Positions 8,003-16,784 are shown, counted from the first letter of the stretch. The stretch: 37,530 bases of DNA from RGIG5612 sp045604025 (GCA_045604025.1 JAZUNG010000016.1:1-37530), one strand, 5' to 3'. Made by a program: numbers and translations. The notes: generated by a model not told the origin, from the sequence alone.

Positions 8003-9292
8003 ATGCTTGATATTAAATTTGTAAGAGAAAACCCTGAAGCCGTAAAGGAGAATATCAGGAAAAAGTACCAGGATTCAAAACTTCCTCTGGTTGATGAAGT
8101 AGTCGCACTGGATAAGGAAAACCGCGAGATCAAACAGGAAGTTGAAGTGCTGCGTGCCAACAAGAACAAGGCCAGCAAGCAGATCGGTGCCCTGATGGGA
8201 CAGGGAAAGAAGGAAGAAGCAGAACAGGTCAAGGCAGAGGTGAGTGCATCCAATGCCCGTATTGATGAGCTTTCAGCACGAGAAAGAGAAGTAGAAGAAG
8301 AGCTGCTTCAGAAGATGATGGTCATCCCCAATATGATCGATCCTTCTGTTCCTATAGGTCCGGATGATTCATGCAACGTTGAGATAGAGAAGTTCGGAGA
8401 GCCGTTCGTTCCTGATTTTGAGATCCCTTATCATACTGATATCATGGAGAGATTCAACGGTATCGATATCGATTCCGCCGGAAGAGTAGCAGGAAACGGA
8501 TTCTATTACCTGATGGGAGATATCGCCAGACTCCACAGCGCTGTTATCTCATATGCCAGAGATTTCATGATCGACAGAGGTTTCACATATGTGGTACCGC
8601 CTTTTATGATCAGAAGCAATGTGGTCACAGGCGTTATGAGCTTTGCAGAGATGGATGCCATGATGTACAAGATCGAGGGTGAGGATCTGTATCTGATCGG
8701 AACCAGTGAGCATTCCATGATCGGCAAGTTTATCGACCAGATCATTCCGGAAGAAGAGCTTCCCAAGACTCTCACCAGTTATTCACCATGCTTCCGTAAG
8801 GAAAAAGGTGCACACGGCATTGAGGAGAGAGGCGTATATCGTATCCATCAGTTTGAGAAGCAGGAAATGATCGTTGTCTGCAGACCTGAAGAGTCAAAGG
8901 TATGGTATGACAGGCTGTGGCAGAACACTGTGGATCTGTTCAGATCCATGGATATCCCTGTCAGAACTTTGGGATGCTGCTCAGGAGACCTGGCAGATCT
9001 GAAGGTGAAGTCCTGTGACGTAGAAGCATGGTCACCCAGACAGAAGAAGTATTTTGAAGTAGGAAGCTGCTCCAATCTGGGAGATGCTCAGGCCAGACGT
9101 CTGCATATCCGCGTAAACGGAGCTGACGGAAAGAAATATCTGGCTCATACCCTGAACAATACAGTTGTTGCACCGCCGCGTATGCTGATCGCCTTCCTGG
9201 AGAACAATCTCAATGAGGATGGCAGTGTGAACATTCCTGTTGCACTCAGGCCTTATATGGGAGGAAAGGATAAACTGATCCCTGAAAAATGA
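8003..9292 (+). CDS. serS: Seryl-tRNA synthetase
   Basis: SerRS charges tRNA-Ser (and tRNA-Sec) with serine. The protein is 429 aa. An N-terminal antiparallel coiled-coil arm spans about residues 30-105. Class II motif 1 is near VVPPFMIRSNVV, and motif 2 is FRKEKGAHGIEERGVYR followed by HQFEKQE. In motif 3 the usual NG(T/S)xxAxxR reads NNTVVAPPR: the catalytic Arg is kept but Gly is Asn. I see no T-box leader; the gene starts 7 bp after the DUF4446 gene, with GTGAGGAAA as its ribosome binding site, so it depends on upstream transcription. Confidence 0.97.
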   Translation: MLDIKFVRENPEAVKENIRKKYQDSKLPLVDEVVALDKENREIKQEVEVLRANKNKASKQIGALMGQGKKEEAEQVKAEVSASNARIDELSAREREVEEELLQKMMVIPNMIDPSVPIGPDDSCNVEIEKFGEPFVPDFEIPYHTDIMERFNGIDIDSAGRVAGNGFYYLMGDIARLHSAVISYARDFMIDRGFTYVVPPFMIRSNVVTGVMSFAEMDAMMYKIEGEDLYLIGTSEHSMIGKFIDQIIPEEELPKTLTSYSPCFRKEKGAHGIEERGVYRIHQFEKQEMIVVCRPEESKVWYDRLWQNTVDLFRSMDIPVRTLGCCSGDLADLKVKSCDVEAWSPRQKKYFEVGSCSNLGDAQARRLHIRVNGADGKKYLAHTLNNTVVAPPRMLIAFLENNLNEDGSVNIPVALRPYMGGKDKLIPEK

Positions 9293-9314
9293 GCTGTTTG
9301 TATAAACTTTTTCC

Positions 9315-9343
9315 TTGAATGATCAGAGAAAACGGTTTATTAT
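9315..9343 (+). promoter_or_regulatory. Promoter for tRNA-Arg
   Basis: TTGAAT (9315-9320), 17-bp spacer, TATTAT (9338-9343). The -10 box ends 11 bp before the mature tRNA 5' end, as expected for a short tRNA leader. Confidence 0.7.
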
Positions 9344-9354
9344 ACATAGGCAGT

Positions 9355-9426
9355 GTCTCCTTAGTTAAATGGATATAACGGGTCCCTCCTAAGGATCAGT
9401 TGGGGGTTCGATTCCCTCAGGGGACG
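9355..9426 (+). tRNA. tRNA-Arg (anticodon CCU)
   Basis: A full cloverleaf folds: acceptor GTCTCCT pairs with AGGGGAC (one G-U), D-loop with GGATA, anticodon stem GGTCC/GGATC closing loop CTCCTAA, T-arm with TTCGATT. The anticodon is CCT (reads AGG). CCA is not encoded; the discriminator base is G9426. Length is 72 nt. Confidence 0.95.
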
Positions 9427-9466
9427 TAAGCAAAAGCTCTGCCAGAGGCAGGGCTTTTTGCTTACA
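9427..9466 (+). terminator. Strong rho-independent terminator after tRNA-Arg
   Basis: GTAAGCAAAAGCTCTGCC pairs with GGCAGGGCTTTTTGCTTAC across an AGA loop, giving a long stem starting at the tRNA discriminator base. The A- and T-rich arms mean it could work in both directions. Confidence 0.9.
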
Positions 9467-9487
9467 TAAAGGGGAAGGAGGTCTGAA

Positions 9488-9702
9488 ATGAATATCCTGT
9501 CGTACAACCCTTATTACACATATGAAAATATAGATTTATGGTCATCTGACACATGGGAGGCCAGGGTCAGTCCACTGCATTCAGCCTGTGGTATGAGAAT
9601 CTGTCTCATGCAGTGAGTCCGCATATGCCGATGCTGACATGGGAATTCTTAAGACGGTTCCGCAGAGACCCGGAAACCGGAGCGATAGAAGAACTGTTCT
9701 GA
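9488..9702 (+). pseudogene. Degraded gene remnant (hydrolase-like C-terminus)
   Basis: A near-perfect ribosome binding site (AAGGAGGT) precedes ATG 9488, but that frame closes at 9616 after 42 residues (MNILSYNPYYTYE...). A second frame, open from ATG 9553 to 9702 (49 aa), reads like a real protein C-terminus: SLWYENLSHAVSPHMP then TWEFLRRFRRDPETGAIEE. This ending resembles the tail of some PHB-depolymerase/prolyl-oligopeptidase-like alpha/beta hydrolases, but the match is from memory and weak. The simplest reading is a gene whose middle was deleted with a frameshift, leaving the translation start and the last ~45 codons. Short functional peptides cannot be excluded. Confidence 0.55.
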
Positions 9703-9713
9703 TAAAAAGATAA

Positions 9714-9744
9714 ACCCGGGGAAGTCATTTTCGGATCCCCGGGT
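9714..9744 (-). terminator. Terminator of the maltodextrin operon
   Basis: ACCCGGGGA (9714-9722) pairs perfectly with TCCCCGGGT (9736-9744). Read on the minus strand it is followed by TTATCTTTTT, placing a U-rich tract after a GC-rich stem 29 bp beyond the dehydrogenase stop. It may also end the remnant gene on the + strand. Confidence 0.8.
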
Positions 9745-9772
9745 CTATTACTATGATCGATATAAATACGGT

Positions 9773-10735
9773 TTAATGCTTTACTACATTTTCCAGAGGC
9801 TCACCGTGTACCCATCTCTTCAGGTTGGAAGCGGCAACTCCGAGAACCCTGTCACGTGACTGCTTCAGATAGAGCTGGAAACCTCCGGCTACATGTGGAG
9901 TGATCGTCACATTGGGGAGATCCCACAATTCATCATCTGCAGGAAGTGGTTCGGGTTCTGTTACATCCAGACCGGCTCCTGCCAGATGTCCTTCCTTCAG
10001 CACTTTCTTAAGAGCCTTGCAGTCGATGGAGCTGCCTCTTCCGGCATTCAGGATATATGAACCCGGCTTCATGAGGCGGAGCCTCTCTTCGTTCATGATA
10101 TGATAGGTCTCATCTCCGCCGGGCATGACCATAGCTACGATATCTGCTCTCGGAAGGACACTGTCCAGTTCGTCTATAGTGTACTGTTCGTCAGCATAGT
10201 CGGGCTTTTCGTGAACGCCTTTTCTGACACCGATCACATAAGCACCGAGGGCTTTTACCTTTTTTGCATAGTCTCCGCCGATGTTCCCCATACCCAGGAC
10301 CGCTATCACAGCGTCTTCAACAGCTATGATGTTGGGGCCTCTCTTCCATATATGAGCGCTTTGGTTGATCGCATACTGACGGAATCCGCGGATCATATCC
10401 AGCGTCAGTGCCAGCATATGCTCCGATACGGACAGGCCATATGCTCCGACCGAATTGGTCAGCACCACTTCCGGACGCAGAACGCCGGGTTTGGCGAACG
10501 GGTCTGCCCCTGCACTGCTCAGCTGGAGCCATTCCAGCTTCTTGGCGGCATCCATCAGAGATGCCCTGCATGAGCCCAGGATGATAGAAGCGTCTTTAAC
10601 TTCTTCCTCAGTTGCTGTTTCCCTGGTTACGGAATATACCAGTTCATACTGATCCTCATACCCAGAGATGGCTTCTTCCAGCCATGCTCTGTGCTCATCA
10701 TATGTGGGAACTACCACAAGGATCTTTTTTTTCAT
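9773..10735 (-). CDS. D-2-hydroxyacid dehydrogenase family protein
   Basis: A 320-aa NAD(P)-dependent oxidoreductase of the D-isomer-specific 2-hydroxyacid dehydrogenase family. The nucleotide-binding motif is GMGNIG (148-153). The catalytic triad is visible: Arg233 in NAGRGS, Glu in DVTEPEPLP (about 260-262) and His281 in TPHVAGG. The divergent N-terminal domain makes the substrate unclear; the phosphoglycerate, lactate or glyoxylate/hydroxypyruvate classes are all possible, and the SSAGAD/EHMLALTLDMIR pattern fits the hydroxypyruvate/uncharacterised branch. GGAGG precedes the ATG. It is the last gene of the maltodextrin operon, 20 bp after the ATPase gene, so it is probably co-transcribed. 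Confidence 0.9.
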   Translation of the reverse strand: MKKKILVVVPTYDEHRAWLEEAISGYEDQYELVYSVTRETATEEEVKDASIILGSCRASLMDAAKKLEWLQLSSAGADPFAKPGVLRPEVVLTNSVGAYGLSVSEHMLALTLDMIRGFRQYAINQSAHIWKRGPNIIAVEDAVIAVLGMGNIGGDYAKKVKALGAYVIGVRKGVHEKPDYADEQYTIDELDSVLPRADIVAMVMPGGDETYHIMNEERLRLMKPGSYILNAGRGSSIDCKALKKVLKEGHLAGAGLDVTEPEPLPADDELWDLPNVTITPHVAGGFQLYLKQSRDRVLGVAASNLKRWVHGEPLENVVKH

Positions 10736-10755
10736 TGCTGCCTCCTTTGTACCTG

Positions 10756-11970
10756 TTATTCCTCCGGTTCAGAAGGTTTTACGTTTTCGAGATTCTCTCC
10801 GGTCTCCTTATCAAAGATATGCAGTACATTTCCGCCGAATGTATATGAAACATCCTGTCCCAGTTTGAAACCATCGGCGAAATCTCCATGGAAGTCCATG
10901 GTCTGCGCTATAATTATAACATTCTGGCCCAGAGAGTCCAGATGAAGATGAACGGAAGATCCCATCATCTCGCTGACATCTACTGTGCCGTGGAGCATGC
11001 CATTGCCATCGCCGAGCAGAGCGATGTGCTCCGGACGAACACCTAGAGTGATAGCTTGAGGCTCTACATTGTTGGCTGCCAGATTCTGCTGTTTCTCAGG
11101 TGCGATATCGATGGTGACTCCGCCCAGAACAACCTTATATTCGGAGTCTTCTTTGATCAGCTCAGCATCGAAGAAGTTCATCTGAGGAACTCCAATGAAG
11201 CCAGCTACAAATAGATTGGCCGGATGGTTGAACACTTCCTGAGGAGTGCCGATCTGCTGAACAACGCCGTCTTTCATGATAACGATCCTGTCGCCCAGAG
11301 TCATGGCCTCTGTCTGATCGTGTGTTACATAAATGAATGTAGTGTCGATCCTCTGACGGAGCTTGATGATCTCAGCACGCAACTGGTTACGCAGCTTGGC
11401 ATCGAGGTTGGACAGGGGCTCATCCATCAGAAGAACCTTGGGTTCACGGACGATCGCACGACCGATGGCAACTCTCTGTCTCTGTCCGCCTGACAGAGCC
11501 TTGGGTTTTCTGTTCAGATACTCAGTGATGCCCAGGATCTCAGCTGCTTCGTTAACCTTTCTGTCTATCTCATCCTTGGGAACCTTTCTGAGTTTCAGAG
11601 GGAAAGCGAGATTCTCACGTACGGTCATATGAGGATAGAGGGCGTAGCTCTGGAATACCATAGCGATATCTCTGTCCTTGGGTGCTACGTCATTGACGAG
11701 CCTGCCGTCGATAGTCAGCTCACCACCGCTGATCTCCTCGAGACCTGCCACCATACGCAGGGTAGTGGACTTTCCGCATCCTGAAGGTCCTACCAGTACT
11801 ATGAATTCTCTGTCTTTGATCTCCAGATTGAAATCCTGTACTGCCAGAACGCCTTCATCGGTGACCTGAAGATTGGTCACGTTAGTATTGGTGCCTTTCT
11901 GTTTCTTGCGTTTTGTAACGTCAGAATGAGGATATATTTTTTGAATATGTTTCAGAACAACTTCTGCCAT
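10756..11970 (-). CDS. Sugar ABC transporter ATPase (MsmX/UgpC/MalK type)
   Basis: The 404-aa ATPase powers carbohydrate importers of the CUT1 class. Walker A is GPSGCGKST (61-69), the Q-loop lies in VFQSYALYPH, the signature is LSGGQRQRVAIGRA (159-172) and Walker B is VLLMDEP (179-185), followed by the H-switch YVTHDQTEAMTLGDR. A C-terminal TOBE/OB regulatory region (about 250-385) is present. An extra ~25 residues, rich in K/T/N (about 15-40), interrupt the first beta sheet compared with MsmX. Such ATPases often serve several permeases, yet here the gene sits in one operon with the binding protein and permeases. It starts 6 bp after malQ. Confidence 0.93.
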   Translation of the reverse strand: MAEVVLKHIQKIYPHSDVTKRKKQKGTNTNVTNLQVTDEGVLAVQDFNLEIKDREFIVLVGPSGCGKSTTLRMVAGLEEISGGELTIDGRLVNDVAPKDRDIAMVFQSYALYPHMTVRENLAFPLKLRKVPKDEIDRKVNEAAEILGITEYLNRKPKALSGGQRQRVAIGRAIVREPKVLLMDEPLSNLDAKLRNQLRAEIIKLRQRIDTTFIYVTHDQTEAMTLGDRIVIMKDGVVQQIGTPQEVFNHPANLFVAGFIGVPQMNFFDAELIKEDSEYKVVLGGVTIDIAPEKQQNLAANNVEPQAITLGVRPEHIALLGDGNGMLHGTVDVSEMMGSSVHLHLDSLGQNVIIIAQTMDFHGDFADGFKLGQDVSYTFGGNVLHIFDKETGENLENVKPSEPEE

Positions 11971-11976
11971 AAGTAG

Positions 11977-13533
11977 TTACCTTTCCTTTCTTTTCAAGCC
12001 TGATCCTTCATCTTCAGGAATATCGATTCCTTCAGTATCCTGCACAGGTTTTACCGGAGCCCTGCCGAACAGCTCTGTTATCATGGCGATACGGTCAGTG
12101 AGCGACTGTGTGATCTGCCCCGGCATCATACGCCATTTCCAGTTGCCTTCCAGCGATCCGGGAGTGTTCATGCGGGCTTCCTCCCCCAACTCAAGATAAT
12201 CCTGCATCTGAGCTATGAAGAGATCCGCCACGCTGCTCATACCGCCTCGGATGATACCCCATACAAACCCTTCCTGATCGTTCAGTCCCAGATAGGCTGC
12301 TGCTTTCTCCAGATCTCTGGGATCTGCGTCATCTGCCCACCCGATCAGGGTATTGTTATCATGGGTTCCGCAGTAGCAGATACAGTTTCTGTCATATGTA
12401 TGAGGCAGATAATCGCTGGAGTCCCTGTGGTCGAAGGCGAATTCCAGAACCTTCATACCGGGGAATCCGGAATCTTTCAGGAGCTGAACAACTTCTTCGG
12501 AAGGATATCCCAGATCTTCGGCGATATAATCGATATCGGGAAACCATCCTTTCAGGACTCCTATCAGCTTCATGCCCGGACCCTTGACCCAGTGACCGTT
12601 TCTGGCTGTAGTTTCTCCGTATGGAACTGCCCAGTAGCTTTCCAGTCCCCTGAAATGATCTATACGGATCATATCGTAGAGTTTGCGGGCTCCATCGATC
12701 CTGCGTATCCACCAGCCGAAACCATCCTCGGCCATTCTGTCATAGTCATACAGAGGATTGCCCCAGAGCTGACCGTCTTCGGTGAAATAATCCGGCGGAA
12801 CGCCTGATACTTCAACCGGGAAGTTCTTTTCATCCAGCTGGAAGTATTCAGGTTCGGCCCAGACGTCTGCAGAATCCAGTGCCACATAGATGGGCATATC
12901 ACCAATGATCTTTATCTGCTTTTCCTGTGCATAGCCTCTTAATGCATTCCACTGCTGAAAGAAGATGAACTGCATGTATGTAAACAGTCTGATATCCTTC
13001 AGAAGCTCCTGTCTGTAATGCTCCATGGCTTCGGGCTTTCTGAGGCGGATATCCTCATCAGGCCATTCCAGCCAGGACACCATGCCAAAATGTCTCTTCA
13101 GTGCCATGAAGAATGCATAGTCATCCAGCCAGGGATTCTTCTTGCAGAACTCAGTTACGGCTTCTTCGTCACGCAGCCATCCTCTTTCAGCAGCTATCTC
13201 AAAAAGAGGAAAACGATGTTCGTATAACAGGCCATAATCTGTCTGAGAGGGGTCGTTTCCCCAGTTGACTTTACTCACCTCTTCAGATGTCAGCAGTCCG
13301 TCTTCGATGAGCATGTCCAGATCGATAAAATATGGATTGCCTGCATATGTGGACGGACTCTGGTAAGGAGAGTCTCCGTAACTGGTCGGGCCTACCGGCA
13401 GTATCTGCCAGCAGCTCTGCCTGCTCTCAGCCAGGAAGTCTATAAATCTGTAAGCCTCCTTCCCCAGTGTACCGATACCATAAGGTGACGGCAGGGAGGA
13501 GATGGGCATCAATATGCCGCTGCTTCGCTTCAT
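11977..13533 (-). CDS. malQ: 4-alpha-glucanotransferase (amylomaltase, GH77)
   Basis: MalQ moves glucan chains between maltodextrins and releases glucose, feeding imported oligosaccharides into metabolism. The N-terminus RSSGILMPISSLPSPYGIG and the PVGPTSYGDSPYQS segment are GH77 hallmarks. Catalytic regions are visible: IIGDMPIYVALDSADVW, RIDHFRGLESYWAVP with the nucleophile Asp, YIAEDLGY with the acid/base Glu and GTHDNNT. At 518 aa it is slightly long; the last ~27 residues (PVQDTEGIDIPEDEGSG...) form an acidic-then-basic tail beyond the usual end. The cytoplasmic enzyme is placed between the permease and ATPase genes. Confidence 0.95.
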   Translation of the reverse strand: MKRSSGILMPISSLPSPYGIGTLGKEAYRFIDFLAESRQSCWQILPVGPTSYGDSPYQSPSTYAGNPYFIDLDMLIEDGLLTSEEVSKVNWGNDPSQTDYGLLYEHRFPLFEIAAERGWLRDEEAVTEFCKKNPWLDDYAFFMALKRHFGMVSWLEWPDEDIRLRKPEAMEHYRQELLKDIRLFTYMQFIFFQQWNALRGYAQEKQIKIIGDMPIYVALDSADVWAEPEYFQLDEKNFPVEVSGVPPDYFTEDGQLWGNPLYDYDRMAEDGFGWWIRRIDGARKLYDMIRIDHFRGLESYWAVPYGETTARNGHWVKGPGMKLIGVLKGWFPDIDYIAEDLGYPSEEVVQLLKDSGFPGMKVLEFAFDHRDSSDYLPHTYDRNCICYCGTHDNNTLIGWADDADPRDLEKAAAYLGLNDQEGFVWGIIRGGMSSVADLFIAQMQDYLELGEEARMNTPGSLEGNWKWRMMPGQITQSLTDRIAMITELFGRAPVKPVQDTEGIDIPEDEGSGLKRKER

Positions 13534-13547
13534 TGTTGATCCTTTCC

Positions 13548-14408
13548 TTATCCTTTAACTGCGCCTGCAGCTACACCCTTTATGATGTACTTTTGGCAGA
13601 ACAGATAGAAGATAATAACAGGAATAATACTTAACAAGATCAGCGCCATGGTGGCACCTAAGTCTACTGTTCCGTAGCTGCCTTTCAGATACTGGATGTG
13701 GATCGGTATGGTCCTGTATTTGTTGATATCCAGAACCAGTACAGGGAGCAGATAGTCGTTCCATACCCACATGATCTCCAGAATGCCTACAGATATCATA
13801 GTAGGACGCATCATCGGGAATACTACGGAGAAGAATGTTCTGATAGGTCCGCATCCGTCTATGGACGCCGCTTCCTCGATCTCCAGAGGGATCGATTTGA
13901 CAAAACCTACGAACATGAATATGGCAAGTCCGGCGCCAAATCCCAGATAAACGATAGGGATAGTCCACGGAGTGTTGAGGTGGAGCCTGTCAGCTGTCTT
14001 GGACAGCGTGAACATGACCATCTGGAAAGGAACTACCATGGAAAACACACAGAGATAGTAAACGATCTTGCAGAACTTCGAATTGACTCTGGCGATATAC
14101 CAGGCAGCCATTGAAGTGAAGAGCAGGATCAGTACCGTGGATACGATGGTGATGAACACACTGTATGCCACACTCTGCCAGAAAGGATAGTTTCCAAATG
14201 TCATGCCCTTGATAAAGTTTGCGAGTCCTGCCCAGCTTTCTGCTGTAGGCAGTGCAAATGTATCTGTTTTAACGAAAGTGTTCTGCTTGAAGGAGTTCAC
14301 AAGAACAGACACAACAGGCAGTACGTAGATAATACAGATCACAGCCAGAACAACAGAAAGAACTGTTTTACGACGGCGCTCTGCAATAAGAGTCTGTTGC
14401 TTAGTCAT
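13548..14408 (-). CDS. Carbohydrate ABC transporter permease, MalG-type
   Basis: A 286-aa inner-membrane permease with six predicted helices, the first at about residues 14-37. The EAA loop that docks on the ATPase reads EIEEAASIDGCGPIRTFF, typical of MalG/GanQ proteins. Together with the upstream permease, the binding protein and the MsmX-type ATPase it forms a CUT1 importer. Its ATG overlaps the stop of the MalF-type gene by one base (TAATG), so translation is coupled. Confidence 0.93.
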   Translation of the reverse strand: MTKQQTLIAERRRKTVLSVVLAVICIIYVLPVVSVLVNSFKQNTFVKTDTFALPTAESWAGLANFIKGMTFGNYPFWQSVAYSVFITIVSTVLILLFTSMAAWYIARVNSKFCKIVYYLCVFSMVVPFQMVMFTLSKTADRLHLNTPWTIPIVYLGFGAGLAIFMFVGFVKSIPLEIEEAASIDGCGPIRTFFSVVFPMMRPTMISVGILEIMWVWNDYLLPVLVLDINKYRTIPIHIQYLKGSYGTVDLGATMALILLSIIPVIIFYLFCQKYIIKGVAAGAVKG

Positions 14409-15310
14409 TACTGCTGTACCTCCTTCTTGCGTGTATATGCCAGCTGCAGAAGTCCCAGAGCTGCGACCAGTATGAAGAACAATACAGCCTTGGCCTGTGC
14501 GGTTCCATGTGAGATGGATGCATTGCCATAGAATGTATTGTAGATATTCAGTGCCAGCATTTCAGTGGTCTTGATGGTTGACCCGTCAGGCTGGATGATG
14601 AACGGCTGACCTGCTGTCAGGGCCAGGTTCTGGTCGAACAGCTTGAAGCCGTTGGTCAGTGACAGGAATGTGCATATTGTGATGGAAGGCATTACGTTGG
14701 GAATGGTTACCTTCCACAGTGTCTGCCATTTGGTTGCGCCATCGATCTTGGCTGCCTCGATCATGTCCTCGGGAACTGCCTGCAGACCGGCGATATAGAT
14801 GATCATCATATATCCTATCTGCTGCCAGCACATCAGTATGATCAGTCCCCAGAATCCCCAGGTGGAGTTCTGCAGGATGGATGTGCCGAACTTCGAAAGT
14901 ATGCCGTCAAAGATCATGGACCAGATATATCCCAGGACGATACCGCCTATCAGGTTGGGCATGAAGAATACCGTCCTGAACAGGTTGCTTCCCTTGATCC
15001 CCTGGGTCAGTGCGTATGCAACAGCAAACGCCAGAATATTGATAAGCAGGAGGCTGACTATGGCAAAGAGGGCAGTATAACCAAAAGCATGCATGAAACT
15101 GCGGTCTTTGATCGCCTCGATATAATTAACAAAGCCATTAAACTTCGCATCCGATGTCAGCCTGAATTCACAGAAGGACAGATAAATACCCTGTATAAAA
15201 GGCCATACAAATCCTATGATGAAGGCTGCGATGATCGGTCCCATGAACAGAGGAGACCATCTCCTGATCGGAGTACGGAAGAAATAGGCAATGCCGGATT
15301 TCTTTTTCAA
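14408..15310 (-). CDS. Carbohydrate ABC transporter permease, MalF-type
   Basis: A 300-aa permease with six predicted helices. The EAA loop reads MIEAAKIDGATKWQTLWKV. It lacks the large periplasmic loop of enterobacterial MalF, as is normal in Gram-positives. Cytoplasmic Arg/Lys-rich N-terminus (MKKKSG...RTPIRRW) precedes the first helix. It begins after the hairpin that follows the binding-protein gene, so its expression is probably lower than that of the binding protein. Confidence 0.93.
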   Translation of the reverse strand: MKKKSGIAYFFRTPIRRWSPLFMGPIIAAFIIGFVWPFIQGIYLSFCEFRLTSDAKFNGFVNYIEAIKDRSFMHAFGYTALFAIVSLLLINILAFAVAYALTQGIKGSNLFRTVFFMPNLIGGIVLGYIWSMIFDGILSKFGTSILQNSTWGFWGLIILMCWQQIGYMMIIYIAGLQAVPEDMIEAAKIDGATKWQTLWKVTIPNVMPSITICTFLSLTNGFKLFDQNLALTAGQPFIIQPDGSTIKTTEMLALNIYNTFYGNASISHGTAQAKAVLFFILVAALGLLQLAYTRKKEVQQ

Positions 15311-15328
15311 AACTGTTCCCCCTTCCTG

Positions 15329-15369
15329 AAAAAGGGCGGGGCAGACGGCTTTATCCGTCCGTCCCGCCT
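15329..15369 (-). terminator. Intra-operon attenuating terminator
   Basis: On the minus strand, 38 bp after the binding-protein stop, AGGCGGG and an inner GACGG pair with CCGTC and CCCGCCC, followed by TTTTT (15333-15329). A partial terminator between the binding protein and the permeases is the usual way to keep the binding protein in excess. Confidence 0.8.
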
Positions 15370-15406
15370 GTAAGTCATTTACATGTAATATTCAGGTTAG
15401 GTGAAA

Positions 15407-16684
15407 TTACTTGTTAGCTGCCTGATACTGTACTGCCCATCCATCAACGAATGCAGTCTTGACCAGCTCCCAGTTAGCATCTGACTGATCTGCGCAGTAT
15501 GCGTTCAGAGCAGATACCAGAGCTGCACGGTATTCGTCAACGTTTGGCTGATAGTTGGTTGCCCAATCCATTACATAGCATCCGTTTGCGGTATACTTTG
15601 CTGCATCATTCAGGAAACCATTGTTTGACTGCGGAGCACTCTTGTAAGGGATGATTCCCAGCTCATCAACGAGCATCTGTGAAGCTTCAGGATCTGAAAC
15701 CAGCCATACCATGAAGTCCATGGTTGCCTGCTGATCAGCCTCGGAAGCCTTGGCATTGATAGCCCAGCAGTTCTCAGTACCGCAGTTAAGGCCGGCCTTC
15801 TCCTCGCCGTCAACTCCGCAGTAATAAGGGATCATTGTTGCATTGGGAACTGCCTCGGAAACTGCTGCATACTCCCATGAGCCGTTTACGAAGAAAGCAG
15901 CCTTGCCATCCTTGAACTCAGCCTCTGCATCATGTCCGCCGGTAGCCAGATCCTTGGGATCTGTCAGGCTGTTGTTGATGCACAGATCATACAGGTTCTT
16001 GAAGTTGTCCATGTAAGCACCGGTCAGGCTTTCAGGGCACTCTGTCCAGCCGCCTGCATCGCGCTCTTCATAGTAATACTCAAGGTTTGCCATATGGCCG
16101 GTGAATCTCCAGCTGGATGATCCATCCATGTCAGATGATGAGAAAGCGTCGAATCCGAGCTCTGCTGCGCGAGCGTGGATATCCTCAGCAACCTTCTTCA
16201 GTCCTTCGAAGTTGGTGAGCTCATCCATGGAATGTCCTGCCTGCTCGATCAGGTCGGGATTTACGATGATGCCATAGCACTCATAGCAGTATCCGATAGA
16301 TACCAGTTTGCCTGTGTCATCATACAGGTTGTAAGCGTCAGTGTTCAGTTCAGCCTCGATAGCTGTTCCCTTGAGATCCAGAGCATAGTCTTTCCACTCT
16401 TTAACGCCTGCCTGGTTACCGATAACGAACATGGTAGGAGCAGCAGACTTGTCCATTTCGGATGTAAGTGTCTGGCTATAGGTTCCGCTTGCTGCGGTAA
16501 CGATCTTAACATCAACACCCTTGTCTTCCTTATACTTAGCTGCGATTGTCTGCAGAGTTCCGTCTAACTCAGGCTTGAAGTTCAGCCAATAAACAGAGCC
16601 CTTCTTGGCAGATCCGCCGCCGCATCCTGCGAGCAGACCGATCACCAGGATCGCTGTAAGTATTGTTGCAATGATCTTTTTCAT
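15407..16684 (-). CDS. Extracellular maltodextrin-type sugar-binding lipoprotein
   Basis: Solute-binding protein of a CUT1 sugar importer, 425 aa from the chosen start. A lipoprotein signal peptide (MKKIIATILTAILVIG) ends in lipobox LLAGC with Cys21 as the lipid anchor, then a GGGS linker. The mature part has family 1 features (TSEMDKSAAPTMFV, KAAFFVNGSWEYAAV, ENCWAINAKA). Of three in-frame ATGs, 16684 lies 9 bp after GGAGG; 16690 lies only 3 bp after it and 16720 lies upstream of it. Maltodextrin as ligand is inferred from malQ in the operon. Confidence 0.9.
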   Translation of the reverse strand: MKKIIATILTAILVIGLLAGCGGGSAKKGSVYWLNFKPELDGTLQTIAAKYKEDKGVDVKIVTAASGTYSQTLTSEMDKSAAPTMFVIGNQAGVKEWKDYALDLKGTAIEAELNTDAYNLYDDTGKLVSIGYCYECYGIIVNPDLIEQAGHSMDELTNFEGLKKVAEDIHARAAELGFDAFSSSDMDGSSSWRFTGHMANLEYYYEERDAGGWTECPESLTGAYMDNFKNLYDLCINNSLTDPKDLATGGHDAEAEFKDGKAAFFVNGSWEYAAVSEAVPNATMIPYYCGVDGEEKAGLNCGTENCWAINAKASEADQQATMDFMVWLVSDPEASQMLVDELGIIPYKSAPQSNNGFLNDAAKYTANGCYVMDWATNYQPNVDEYRAALVSALNAYCADQSDANWELVKTAFVDGWAVQYQAANK

Positions 16685-16707
16685 TTTCATTTTCCTCCTT
16701 ATGTATA

Positions 16708-16719
16708 TGAAACGTATCA
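16708..16719. promoter_or_regulatory. Possible LacI-family operator before the binding-protein gene
   Basis: TGAAACGTATCA is a 12-bp palindrome with one mismatched pair and contains the same AACGTWTC core as the operator in front of the regulator gene. It lies 23 bp ahead of the binding-protein start codon. A CcpA-type site is an alternative reading. Confidence 0.45.
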
Positions 16720-16746
16720 TTTGCGGCCGGCCGTGCCGGCTGTATT

Positions 16747-16768
16747 TTCAAGCCATTGGCTGAAAATC
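16747..16768 (-). terminator. Weak hairpin after the lacI-type gene
   Basis: TTTTCA-A-GCC-ATT-GGC-TGAAAA forms a stem with one bulge, 17 bp beyond the regulator stop. A GC-rich GCCGGC-CGT-GCCGGC hairpin (16726-16740) is next to it. They may separate the regulator transcript from that of the binding protein. Confidence 0.4.
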
Positions 16769-16784
16769 GGATTTAAGAAGCCTC

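Noticed and set aside
8003..8060. T-box leader for serS
   Set aside because: Only 7 bp separate serS from the gene before it, and no T-box motif (TGGNACCGCG) is present.
9850..9862. CACGTG at 9855 and at 26453 as extra parS sites
   Set aside because: Only the central hexamer matches; flanking GTTTC/GAAAC is missing and both lie inside coding sequence.
10100..10573. 157-aa + strand frame inside the 2-hydroxyacid dehydrogenase
   Set aside because: Antisense shadow of a gene with clear catalytic motifs; no family features of its own.
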